Assembly (NCBI GenBank): GCA_943330835.2
Contig: CALQJH020000024.1
Location: 1-12,054, forward strand
DNA length: 12,054 nt
Origin: Candidatus Kuenenia stuttgartensis
GTDB lineage: Bacteria > Bacteroidota > Bacteroidia > Chitinophagales > Chitinophagaceae
Direction: 5' to 3'
Shown: positions 1-7,305 of the stretch, in pieces
Layout of the letters: every line of letters starts with the position of its first letter
Numbering within the stretch: position 1 is the stretch's first letter
Made by a program: the position numbers and the translations under genes
Notes under the pieces: generated by a model
The model's input: the letters and a program-made list of their open reading frames with translations, nothing else
What the model was told of the DNA's origin: nothing
The model's database searches: none

Positions 1-57
1 AAAAACAACTTATAATTAGCATTTTTCATCAATACATCACAATTTAATTTTAAAACT

Positions 58-1635
58 ATGGTAGAAATAAAACCAGATGAAATTTCGGCGATTCTTCGTC
101 AGCAATTAAGCAACTTCAATGTAGGCGCAAGTTTGGAAGAAGTTGGAACCGTACTTCAAGTAGGAGATGGTATTGCACGTGTTTATGGCTTGAACAATGT
201 ACGTTCCGGCGAATTGGTTGAGTTTGAAAACGGTGTAAAAGCAATCGCACTGAATCTTGAAGAAGATAATGTGGGCGTGGTGTTGATGGGAGACAGCGGT
301 GATATTAAAGAAGGCGACAAAGTAAAGCGTACCTCACAAATCGCTTCCATAAAAGTTGGAGATGGGATGTGTGGTCGTGTAATTAATACTTTAGGTGAAC
401 CAATTGATGGAAAAGGTCCGATTAAGGGCGAATTGTATGAAATGCCCCTGGAGCGAAAAGCCCCTGGTGTAATTTTCAGAGAACCCGTAAAAGAACCGCT
501 TCAAACTGGCATTAAGGCTATTGATGCGATGATCCCTATTGGTCGTGGACAAAGAGAGTTGATTATTGGTGATCGCCAAACGGGTAAAACTGCTATTGCG
601 GTTGATACCATCATCAATCAAAAAGAATTTTACGCAGCAGGTAAGACTGTATATTGTATTTATGTGGCAATCGGCCAAAAGGCTTCTACGATTGCTGGAA
701 TCATGAAAACTTTGGAAGAAAATGGCGCAATGGAATATACGACCATTGTTGCAGCTTCTGCATCAGAACCCGCACCATTACAGTTCTACGCACCATTCGC
801 AGGAGCTGCCATCGGAGAGTTTTTCCGTGATACCGGCAGACCAGCATTGATTATCTATGATGATTTGTCTAAACAAGCGGTAGCATACCGTGAAGTGTCT
901 TTATTACTTCGTCGCCCACCAGGCCGTGAAGCTTATCCAGGTGATGTGTTCTATCTACATAGTCGTTTATTAGAAAGAGCCGCAAAAGTGGTATCGAAAG
1001 ATGAAATCGCTCGTCAGATGAATGATTTGCCAGCATCAATCAAACATTTAGTAAAAGGCGGCGGGTCATTAACAGCCCATCCAATTATTGAAACACAGGC
1101 TGGTGACGTGTCTGCATATATTCCAACGAATGTGATTTCTATTACAGATGGACAAATATTCCTGGAAAACAACTTGTTTAACGCAGGTATTCGTCCGGCA
1201 ATTAACGTGGGTATTTCGGTAAGTCGTGTGGGTGGTAATGCGCAGATTAAGTCAATGAAAAAAGTAGCCGGTACATTAAAATTAGACCAGGCGCTTTACC
1301 GTGAGTTGGAAGCGTTCTCTAAATTCGGAGGTGACTTAGATGCCGCTACTAAAAACGTTATTGATAAAGGAGCAAGAAATGTGGAAATTTTAAAACAAGC
1401 TCAATATTCTCCTTTTTCAGTAGAAAAGCAAGTTGCCATGATTTATTTAGGTACACAGGGATTATTGAAAAACATTGCCGTTAAAAATGTAAAAGCATTT
1501 GAAGAACATTTCTTGATGGAAATGGAAAATAAATATCCTGAAATATTGGCCGATTTCAAAAAAGGCAATCTTCCTGAAGAAGGGTTGAAGAAAATGACTG
1601 ATTTGGCTAATGGATTGGGTGTACAGTACAAGTAG
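58..1635 (+). CDS. atpA: ATP synthase F1 subunit alpha
   Basis: Alpha subunit of the F1 head of the membrane-bound F-type ATP synthase. It carries a non-catalytic nucleotide site and lends an arginine to the catalytic site on beta. At 525 residues it has the usual family length. Visible motifs: the P-loop GDRQTGKT at residues 171-178; the ATPase alpha/beta signature [10 protein letters not shown] at 380-389, followed by R390 of SRVGG, the expected arginine finger; and the beta-barrel N-domain up to about residue 95. The ATG at 58 fits because the protein opens with the family's usual short helix ([10 protein letters not shown]). There is no Shine-Dalgarno, only an A/T-rich leader. The upstream gene (expected atpH) lies off the window. 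Downstream there is a terminator and no atpG, so this is the last gene of its transcript. Identification is secure. Confidence 0.98.
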   Translation: MVEIKPDEISAILRQQLSNFNVGASLEEVGTVLQVGDGIARVYGLNNVRSGELVEFENGVKAIALNLEEDNVGVVLMGDSGDIKEGDKVKRTSQIASIKVGDGMCGRVINTLGEPIDGKGPIKGELYEMPLERKAPGVIFREPVKEPLQTGIKAIDAMIPIGRGQRELIIGDRQTGKTAIAVDTIINQKEFYAAGKTVYCIYVAIGQKASTIAGIMKTLEENGAMEYTTIVAASASEPAPLQFYAPFAGAAIGEFFRDTGRPALIIYDDLSKQAVAYREVSLLLRRPPGREAYPGDVFYLHSRLLERAAKVVSKDEIARQMNDLPASIKHLVKGGGSLTAHPIIETQAGDVSAYIPTNVISITDGQIFLENNLFNAGIRPAINVGISVSRVGGNAQIKSMKKVAGTLKLDQALYRELEAFSKFGGDLDAATKNVIDKGARNVEILKQAQYSPFSVEKQVAMIYLGTQGLLKNIAVKNVKAFEEHFLMEMENKYPEILADFKKGNLPEEGLKKMTDLANGLGVQYK

Positions 1636-1703
1636 TGGGATGTTGAAAGGTTAGAAGACTTGAATATTGACATAAAATTGGCATATATTTTTTATTAGCA
1701 TTT

Positions 1704-1730
1704 AGGAGTGAAGCAATTCACTCCTTTTTT
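1704..1730 (+). terminator. Intrinsic terminator after atpA
   Basis: A perfect 9-bp stem, AGGAGTGAA (1704-1712) with TTCACTCCT (1717-1725), is closed by a GCAA loop of the stable GNRA type. A run of T residues follows (1726-1730), then more A/T. It lies 69 bp after the atpA stop and points along the plus strand. It should end the ATP synthase transcript and separates it from the metallopeptidase gene. Confidence 0.9.
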
Positions 1731-1800
1731 AATTTTATTTGGTCAAAATTCGGGTTTAACTTACTTGCTATTTTGTCAGTATTTAACCTCGGAACAATTT

Positions 1801-1838
1801 TTGTCATTATTGTTTTGAAAAAATTATAACAATGACAA
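1801..1838 (+). promoter_or_regulatory. Inverted repeat enclosing the metallopeptidase start codon
   Basis: TTGTCATTATTGT (1801-1813) can pair with ATAACAATGACAA (1826-1838). The outer seven or eight pairs are perfect, and the inner part has one A-C mismatch and one G-T wobble, with a 12-nt A/T-rich loop. The 3' arm contains the ATG at 1832. In RNA this could hide the start codon. In DNA it could be an operator. The stem is AT-rich and its stability was judged by eye only, so a regulatory role is an inference. Confidence 0.3.
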
Positions 1839-2527
1839 TTGGAATCATCTTTATATCTGTAATTTTTATGGTAATCGGAATGGCCGTACAATTCAGATTG
1901 AAAAGTAAGTTTAAAGAGTATAGCGCTATGGATACTTCAAGTCATTTCAGCGGACAAGAAGTGGCTCAAAAAATGCTGAAAGACAATGGCATTTACGATG
2001 TTCAGGTTATTTCTGTAGAAGGGAGTTTAAGCGATCATTATAACCCCATAAATAAAACGGTGAATCTCAGCAGAGAAGTTTTTGATGGCAGAAGTATTGC
2101 AGCAGCAGCGGTTGCAGCTCATGAGTGTGGACATGCGGTACAACATGCTACGGCATATTCTATGTTGATGTTGCGCAGTAAAATTGTTCCCGCTGTTCAG
2201 GTAAGCAGTAAATTATCGCAGTGGATCATTATGGCAGGAATTGGTTTTATTGGTTTTGGTGGGGGAAACCCAACGGTATTATTGATTGGAATCATTTTAT
2301 TTGCAGTAACTACATTCTTTTCTATTGTTACACTGCCTGTTGAATTTGATGCGTCAGCAAGAGCACTGACTTGGCTGGGAACTGCCAATATCACTTCAGC
2401 CGCAGAAAAAGAAAAAGCTAAAGATGCGTTGAAATGGGCCGCATTAACTTATGTGGTGGCGGCATTGGCGTCAATAGCTATGCTGGTACAATATATTTTA
2501 ATTTATCAAAGCAGAAGCAGAGATTAA
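1832..2527 (+). CDS. Membrane zinc metallopeptidase, YugP/Zn_peptidase_2 family
   Basis: A predicted integral-membrane zinc peptidase of 231 residues, the usual size for the YugP-like family (neutral zinc metallopeptidase). An N-terminal hydrophobic segment spans residues 2-21. The zinc motif HECGH lies at 97-101 (H97 and H101 as ligands, E98 catalytic), inside AAHECGHAVQHA. Two further hydrophobic stretches lie at about 130-168, followed by EFDAS at 171-175, where E171 is the likely third zinc ligand. The last hydrophobic segment covers about residues 198-226. The N-terminal ATG at 1832 begins directly with the first membrane segment, so this start is well placed. Natural substrates of the family are poorly known, and I assign none. 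The gene stands alone between the atpA terminator and clpP, 114 bp before the latter, so it could be read through into clpP. Confidence 0.9.
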   Translation: MTIGIIFISVIFMVIGMAVQFRLKSKFKEYSAMDTSSHFSGQEVAQKMLKDNGIYDVQVISVEGSLSDHYNPINKTVNLSREVFDGRSIAAAAVAAHECGHAVQHATAYSMLMLRSKIVPAVQVSSKLSQWIIMAGIGFIGFGGGNPTVLLIGIILFAVTTFFSIVTLPVEFDASARALTWLGTANITSAAEKEKAKDALKWAALTYVVAALASIAMLVQYILIYQSRSRD

Positions 2528-2550
2528 AACAACAAAAAATGAATTACTAA

Positions 2551-2560
2551 CTGTCGACAG
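2551..2560 (+). repeat. Perfect 10-bp palindrome CTGTCGACAG upstream of clpP
   Basis: A perfect palindrome of ten bases sits 24 bp after the metallopeptidase stop and 81 bp before the first clpP start. It is GC-richer than the A/T-rich surroundings. It is too short to be a terminator and no T run follows it. It could be an operator for the clpP pair, but a palindrome of this length can also arise by chance. Confidence 0.25.
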
Positions 2561-2641
2561 CAATCTTTCACTTTAATATTGATAACTTAGCGTCGCGTTT
2601 GTAAGAATAGCAACAATTTTAAATAACCAACAAGCAATCAT

Positions 2642-3334
2642 ATGAACATTGGAAAAGAATTCGAAAAATATGCTGTTAAACACAAAGGGATTAGCAGCAA
2701 TACCTTGCATGGATATATCAATCACAATGTGACAAATCTTACCCCTAACATCATTGAGGAAAGACCAATGAATGTTGCAGTAATGGATGTGTACAGCAGA
2801 TTGATGATGGATAGAATTATTTTTTTAGGATATCCTATTAATGATGAGGTCGCTAATATTGTGACGGCACAATTACTTTTTTTAGAAAGTACAGATCGTA
2901 CAAGAGATATTCAAATGTATATCAATAGCCCAGGAGGAAGCGTGTATGCTGGCTTAGGCATGTATGATACGATGCAATTTATTACGCCCGACATTGCAAC
3001 AATTTGTACAGGAATGGCAGCAAGTATGGGCGCAGTATTAATGTGCGCAGGTGCAAAAGGGAAACGTACCGCATTAAAGCATAGTCGTGTGATGATGCAC
3101 CAGCCTAGCTCAGGTGCGGGCGGACAAGCAACTGACATTGAAATAACGGTGAACGAGATACGAAAAATAAAAAAAGAATTGTATGATATTATTGCACATC
3201 ATACCAATCAGCCAGTAGAAAAAGTAGCACAAGATTGTGACAGAGATTATTGGATGACATCAACTGAAGCAAAAGAATATGGTTTGGTTGACGAAGTGCT
3301 TATCATGAATCCAAGAAAGAATAAAAAAGATTAA
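2642..3334 (+). CDS. clpP: ATP-dependent Clp protease proteolytic subunit (copy 1)
   Basis: Serine peptidase subunit that forms the barrel chamber of the cytosolic Clp protease and degrades substrates threaded in by ClpX or ClpC. It has 230 residues. The triad is complete: S128 in GMAASMG, H153 in RVMMHQP and D202 in DRDYWM. The spacings of 25 and 49 residues match those of E. coli ClpP. The oligomer and substrate motif YINSPGGSV is also present. The region before VYSRLMMDRIIFLG is about 30 residues longer than in E. coli. As I recall, such a leader is normal in Bacteroidota ClpP and may be processed. It is followed after 21 bp by a second clpP, and the pair is closed by a terminator before clpX. 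This copy looks closest to the standard Bacteroidota ClpP. Confidence 0.96.
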   Translation: MNIGKEFEKYAVKHKGISSNTLHGYINHNVTNLTPNIIEERPMNVAVMDVYSRLMMDRIIFLGYPINDEVANIVTAQLLFLESTDRTRDIQMYINSPGGSVYAGLGMYDTMQFITPDIATICTGMAASMGAVLMCAGAKGKRTALKHSRVMMHQPSSGAGGQATDIEITVNEIRKIKKELYDIIAHHTNQPVEKVAQDCDRDYWMTSTEAKEYGLVDEVLIMNPRKNKKD

Positions 3335-3355
3335 TCAGCTCTATAAAATTTAATT

Positions 3356-3967
3356 ATGCGTAATAACTATATACACTTAGAAGAAGAATCTCCAATGGAG
3401 ATGCCGGAAAACCCAATGGAAAAAATGATGAGTGGTTGGATGTTTGATAAAAAATTCATCGAACAACGTAAAGTTTTTTTATGGGGAGTTGTTGATGATA
3501 AAAGCTCAAAAGAAATAACGGATCGCTTACTTTATCTGGAAGCGATTAATCCAGGAAAAGAAATAACTTTTTATATCAATAGCCCGGGAGGTGTTGTTAC
3601 AAGTGGAATGGTCATTTACGATACCATGCAAATGATTAGTTCTCCTGTATCAACTGTCTGTATGGGAATGGCAGCAAGTATGGGAAGCATACTATTGAGT
3701 GGCGGTGCAAAAGGAAAGCGTTTCATTTTTCCTCACGGAGAAGTGATGATTCACCAGCCAAGTGGCGGAGGACGTGGCACAAGCGCAGACTTAGAAATCA
3801 TGGCTGTTCAAATGCAAAAAACAAAAGAAATGGGTGCAAAAATTCTTGCAGAAAATTGTGGCCAGACTTTTGAAAAAGTAATGAAAGATTTCAACAGAGA
3901 TTATTGGATGAATGCTGAAGAATCTATAAAATATGGCATTGTAGATAAATTGCTTAAAAAATTATAA
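3356..3967 (+). CDS. clpP: ATP-dependent Clp protease proteolytic subunit (copy 2)
   Basis: A second, clearly divergent ClpP of 203 residues, probably in one transcript with the first copy (21-bp gap). The triad is complete at the same spacing: S108 (GMAASMG), H133 (EVMIHQP) and D182 (NRDYWM). YINSPGG is also kept, so it should be active. It differs in the N-terminal region, which is acidic and Met/Pro-rich (residues 9-28), and in the strand RKVFLWGVVDDK, which replaces the usual DRIIFLG. These are parts that shape the axial pore and the surface that docks the ATPase. In other phyla with two ClpPs the copies can form mixed double rings, which is possible here. The ATG at 3356 is the only reasonable start, and the leader has no Shine-Dalgarno. 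It is not a pseudogene. Confidence 0.93.
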   Translation: MRNNYIHLEEESPMEMPENPMEKMMSGWMFDKKFIEQRKVFLWGVVDDKSSKEITDRLLYLEAINPGKEITFYINSPGGVVTSGMVIYDTMQMISSPVSTVCMGMAASMGSILLSGGAKGKRFIFPHGEVMIHQPSGGGRGTSADLEIMAVQMQKTKEMGAKILAENCGQTFEKVMKDFNRDYWMNAEESIKYGIVDKLLKKL

Positions 3968-3991
3968 TTCCATTTTAAACATACTATTTTG

Positions 3992-4020
3992 AAGCCCTGC
4001 CATGCGGGGCTTTTATTATT
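3992..4020 (+). terminator. Intrinsic terminator after the clpP pair
   Basis: The stem AGCCCTGC (3993-4000) with GCGGGGCT (4004-4011) pairs over 8 bp including one G-T, with an outer A-T pair and a CAT loop. It is followed by TTTTATTATT. It starts 25 bp after the second clpP stop and separates the clpP pair from clpX, so clpX needs its own promoter. Confidence 0.85.
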
Positions 4021-4095
4021 TTAAATTTTACCCAAAAAAAATAAATATTATACTTCAAAATGGAGGTATAAATAGTCCTTCTTAATATGGTTTAG

Positions 4096-4103
4096 TATCT
4101 TTG
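4096..4103 (+). promoter_or_regulatory. Bacteroidota -7 promoter box (TATCTTTG) for clpX
   Basis: TATCTTTG is a full match to the Bacteroidota primary-sigma -7 consensus TAnnTTTG. It lies 40 bp before the clpX ATG and just downstream of the terminator that ends the clpP transcript. Transcription would begin at about 4110, giving a leader of some 34 nt. I see no clear -33 TTG/TTTG box at the expected spacing. Confidence 0.6.
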
Positions 4104-4143
4104 TCGCCTAATTAATTTTTCAAGGCATTTCAAAAGGTATAAA

Positions 4144-5379
4144 ATGGCTAAACAACAAACATTACATTGTTCTTTTTGCGGTCGTCATCGCGAAGAAGTT
4201 AAAATGTTAATCGCAGGACAAGATGGTCATATTTGTGAAAATTGTGTTGAACATGCCAATGAAATTATTGCCCAGGAGCTTCCCGCAAAAAGCAATAATC
4301 CTGCATCATTATCCAATAAACTAACGATTCAAAAACCGATTGACATCAAAAAGTTTCTGGATGAATATGTAATTGGTCAGAACGATGCTAAAAAAGTATT
4401 AGCAGTGGCTGTATACAATCATTATAAAAGATTAAATCAAAAAATAGAAAATGATGTTGAAATAGAAAAAAGCAACATTATCATGGTGGGTGAAACTGGA
4501 ACCGGAAAAACATTATTAGCAAAATCAATTGCAAGAATGTTGAACGTTCCTTTTGCAATCGTTGATGCAACTGTATTTACAGAAGCAGGATATGTTGGCG
4601 AAGATGTTGAAAGTATGCTAACAAGGTTATTACAATCCTGCAATTACGATGTTCCTTCTGCTGAACGTGGCATTGTATACATAGATGAGATTGATAAAAT
4701 TGCCCGTAAAAGCGATAACCCTTCTATAACAAGAGATGTGAGTGGAGAAGGCGTTCAGCAAGGCCTTTTGAAATTATTGGAAGGAAGTGATGTGATGGTG
4801 CCTCCTCAGGGCGGACGAAAACATCCCGAACAGAAACTGGTTAAAGTTAACACTCAAAATATTCTCTTTATTTGTGGCGGCGCTTTTAATGGTATCGATC
4901 GTATCATAGCCAAAAGAGTAAATACCAATTCGATTGGATTCAATGTTAATAAAGAATTACAGGAGTATCAACACAATAATTTATTGCAGTTTGTAAATTC
5001 AGTAGACCTGAAACAATTTGGACTTATTCCTGAGTTACTGGGTCGTCTGCCTGTAGTTACTTATTTGAATCCACTGGATGCAGATACCTTACGCACCATT
5101 CTTACGGAGCCTAAAAATGCACTCATCAAACAGTTCACAAGATTATTTGAGTTAGAAGGAATAAAGCTTTCATTCGAAACAGCTGTGTTTGATTTCATGG
5201 TGCAAAAAGCATTGGAATATAAATTAGGCGCCAGAGGATTGAGAAGTATTTGTGAAGGAATATTAACGGATGCCATGTATGAATTGCCTTCTCAGGAAGT
5301 TACTGAGTTTAAGGTAACCTTGGAATACGCAGAACAAAAATTCAGCACCACTAAATTAAGTTTGCTTAAAGTAGCATAA
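4144..5379 (+). CDS. clpX: ATP-dependent Clp protease ATP-binding subunit ClpX
   Basis: AAA+ unfoldase that recognises, unfolds and threads substrates into ClpP. It has 411 residues, the family's normal length. The N-terminal zinc-binding domain has C9, C12, C31 and C34. Walker A is GETGTGKT at 116-123 and Walker B is YIDEID with D181 and E182. Pore-1 loop GYVG lies at 149-152, followed by the RKH pore loop (GGRKHPEQ), and the IGF loop that docks on ClpP is at 264-266. The GRLP arginine-finger segment and the sensor-2 GARGLR follow. Every functional loop is present, so it should serve the ClpP pair just upstream. The ATG at 4144 puts the zinc domain at the expected distance from the N-terminus. 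It is expressed from its own -7 box rather than by read-through from clpP. Confidence 0.98.
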   Translation: MAKQQTLHCSFCGRHREEVKMLIAGQDGHICENCVEHANEIIAQELPAKSNNPASLSNKLTIQKPIDIKKFLDEYVIGQNDAKKVLAVAVYNHYKRLNQKIENDVEIEKSNIIMVGETGTGKTLLAKSIARMLNVPFAIVDATVFTEAGYVGEDVESMLTRLLQSCNYDVPSAERGIVYIDEIDKIARKSDNPSITRDVSGEGVQQGLLKLLEGSDVMVPPQGGRKHPEQKLVKVNTQNILFICGGAFNGIDRIIAKRVNTNSIGFNVNKELQEYQHNNLLQFVNSVDLKQFGLIPELLGRLPVVTYLNPLDADTLRTILTEPKNALIKQFTRLFELEGIKLSFETAVFDFMVQKALEYKLGARGLRSICEGILTDAMYELPSQEVTEFKVTLEYAEQKFSTTKLSLLKVA

Positions 5380-5529
5380 ACTTATTTTGTAAATACAAAA
5401 GACTTTTTGTCGGGTACTTTTCGGAAATACATGATATGCATTATAAATTGCAGAAAACTATTTCCAAAAATTGCATCACTAATTGTTTAATTTTATAGTT
5501 CAGAATTCACAAATAAACTTTAATTCAAA

Positions 5530-6792
5530 ATGGTAGATGTAATATTGGGCTTACAGTGGGGAGATGAAGGGAAAGGAAAAATTGTAGATTATTTCGCCAA
5601 AAATTATGATGTCATTGCAAGATTTCAAGGTGGTCCAAATGCAGGTCATACTTTATATGTCAATGGCAGTAAAATAGTTTTACATCAAATCCCAAGTGGA
5701 ATTTTTCACGAAGACAAAATCAATTTAATTGGCAACGGTGTTGTGTTGGATCCTATCACACTAAAAAAGGAGTGCGAAGCTGTTGCAAGTTTTGGAGTTG
5801 ATTATAGAAAAAATTTATTTATCAGTGAAAGAACCCATCTTATTTTACCCACGCACCGAGCTTTAGACAAAGCAAGTGAAGTATCAAAAGGACAAGATAA
5901 AATCGGAAGTACTTTAAAAGGCATTGGGCCTGCTTATATGGACAAAACAGGCCGCAATGGTCTTAGAGTAGGGGATTTACTGGATAAGACTTTTATAACC
6001 CAGTATATCAAGTTGAGAACGAAACACCAAATATTATTGGATAATTTTAATTTTCAAGAAGATATTACCACCTGGGAAGAAGAATTTTTCGATGCCATTG
6101 AATTTTTACGCGGCTTAAATATTGTCAACGGAGAATATTTTATCAATGAAAAGATAAATAAGGGGATGCGTATCTTGGCAGAAGGCGCACAGGGAAGTAT
6201 GTTAGACGTTGATTTTGGAACCTTCCCATTTGTAACTAGTAGTAATACGATTTCAGCGGGTGTTTGTTCCGGGCTTGGTATTGCTCCGCAAAAAATAAAA
6301 GAGGTTATTGGTATTACAAAAGCCTATTGCACTCGAGTTGGAAGCGGGCCATTTCCAACCGAATTAATGGATGCTACCGGTGATTTTTTAAGAAATGCAG
6401 GTAACGAGTTTGGAAGTACAACAGGCAGACCTCGTCGTTGTGGTTGGATGGATTTAGTTGCGCTGCAATTCGCATGCATGATCAATGGCGTGACACAAAT
6501 TGTAATGACAAAAGCTGATATCTTGGATGCTTTAGAGGAATTAAAGGTTTGTACATCTTATACGATAAATGGAATAGAAACAAATCAAGTTCCTTTTCAA
6601 ATGAACAAATTGAATATCAATCCCAACTATGAGATTTTTAATGGTTGGAATACGGATATTTCAAATCTTAATAGTTTTGAAAGTTCCCCAAACGAAATGA
6701 AAAAATATATTGAGTATATAAATAAATTCCTGGCCATACCTGTTAAATTTATAAGTAATGGCCCGGCAAGAGACCAAATTATTTTAGCATAA
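5530..6792 (+). CDS. purA: Adenylosuccinate synthetase
   Basis: Joins IMP and aspartate using GTP to form adenylosuccinate, the first step from IMP to AMP, in the cytosol. It has 420 residues, close to the usual length. The N-terminal WGDEGKGK motif (10-17) carries the catalytic D12. H40 lies in GGPNAGHT. The IMP-binding segment GSTLKGIGPAYMDK begins at residue 126, and the loop TTGRPRRCGW begins at 298. The TLKGIGP wording replaces the TGRGIGP of E. coli. As I recall it is common in Bacteroidota PurA, so I read it as lineage-typical, not as a lost residue. The ATG at 5530 is two residues before the first beta strand, as expected. The gene stands 150 bp after clpX, and I could not assign a promoter in that gap. 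Confidence 0.97.
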   Translation: MVDVILGLQWGDEGKGKIVDYFAKNYDVIARFQGGPNAGHTLYVNGSKIVLHQIPSGIFHEDKINLIGNGVVLDPITLKKECEAVASFGVDYRKNLFISERTHLILPTHRALDKASEVSKGQDKIGSTLKGIGPAYMDKTGRNGLRVGDLLDKTFITQYIKLRTKHQILLDNFNFQEDITTWEEEFFDAIEFLRGLNIVNGEYFINEKINKGMRILAEGAQGSMLDVDFGTFPFVTSSNTISAGVCSGLGIAPQKIKEVIGITKAYCTRVGSGPFPTELMDATGDFLRNAGNEFGSTTGRPRRCGWMDLVALQFACMINGVTQIVMTKADILDALEELKVCTSYTINGIETNQVPFQMNKLNINPNYEIFNGWNTDISNLNSFESSPNEMKKYIEYINKFLAIPVKFISNGPARDQIILA

Positions 6793-6874
6793 AAAATATT
6801 TTAAAAAAAAGTGTAAAAATATTTGGCTATTTGAAAATCTCTTGGAAATTTTACATCTCTAATCCTATTTAGTT

Positions 6875-7297
6875 ATGGCACCAAAATCAGAAAACGAAAA
6901 AAAGACACCTGCGAAAAAAGCAGCTGCACCCAAAAAGAGTGTTGCGAAAAAAACAACGACAAAGTCAACGTCTGATGAAGACATTGATGATGATGATTTC
7001 GAAGAAACACCGAAAGGAAAAACATCTAAAACAAGCGCCAAGAAAAAAGGCGATGATGACGACGATGATGATGACGACGACGTAGATGTAAAAGATGATT
7101 GGGAAAAATCAGAAGATGAGGATAGCTGGGATCCTGACTTTGAAGAATTTGATATTCCAAAATCAAAAACAAAAAAAGCAACTGGAAAAAAGCCTGCAAA
7201 GTCTGAGGACGATTTCGGAGCTGAAGATGATTTCAAAGATTTGGATCTTTTCAATGATGATATGGGTGATGGTGGTTTTGATGATGATGATTTTTAA
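6875..7297 (+). CDS. Low-complexity Lys/Asp-rich protein of unknown function
   Basis: I do not recognise a family. The 140 residues contain, by hand count, 37 Asp, 12 Glu and 26 Lys, but no Arg, Cys or His. The first 30 residues are a basic Lys/Ala/Pro/Thr tail like a histone H1 or HU-type tail. An acidic block follows, with ten Asp in a row at 60-69. A second Lys-rich patch lies at 96-109, then an acidic C-terminus that ends FDDDDF. No signal peptide, membrane segment or folded domain is apparent, so it is probably a disordered cytosolic protein. The acidic tail with a terminal Phe recalls single-stranded-DNA-binding protein tips, which is only a resemblance. Upstream, TTTG (6830-6833) and TACATCTC (6852-6859) are 18 bp apart and could be a weak promoter. 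pabB starts 8 bp downstream. Coding is supported by the clean ATG, the charge pattern and the tight spacing; a long antisense frame is a shadow of the GAY codons. Confidence 0.75.
   Translation: MAPKSENEKKTPAKKAAAPKKSVAKKTTTKSTSDEDIDDDDFEETPKGKTSKTSAKKKGDDDDDDDDDDVDVKDDWEKSEDEDSWDPDFEEFDIPKSKTKKATGKKPAKSEDDFGAEDDFKDLDLFNDDMGDGGFDDDDF
7052..7081 (+). repeat. (GAY)10 trinucleotide run encoding ten aspartates
   Basis: Ten consecutive Asp codons, a mixture of GAT and GAC, form a microsatellite-like tract inside the acidic protein gene. Length changes by whole units would keep the reading frame. The mixture of GAT and GAC makes slippage less likely than in a pure repeat. Confidence 0.8.
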
Positions 7298-7305
7298 TCA
7301 AATCT

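Noticed and set aside
1..15. Possible last codons (K-N-N-L-stop) of atpH before atpA
   Set aside because: atpH is expected there by gene order, but four codons cannot be assigned to any family.
5385..5400. TTTTGT-AAAT-ACAAAA hairpin just after the clpX stop
   Set aside because: The six-pair stem is almost wholly A/T and would be weak. It is followed by GAC before the T run, so it does not support a terminator call.
5380..5529. Promoter for purA in the clpX-purA gap
   Set aside because: TACTTTTC (5415-5422) and TAATTTTA each miss the -7 consensus by one base, but neither has a TTG box at the right spacing, so neither can be preferred.
7052..7081. Phase-variable repeat
   Set aside because: The unit is three bases, so gain or loss keeps the frame. 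The mix of GAT and GAC also lowers slippage.
6865..7254. A 129-codon open frame on the minus strand opposite the acidic protein gene
   Set aside because: It is the mirror of GAY, AAA and GAA codons, giving a Ser/Phe-rich low-complexity translation. The plus frame has a clean start, tight spacing to pabB and a meaningful charge pattern.
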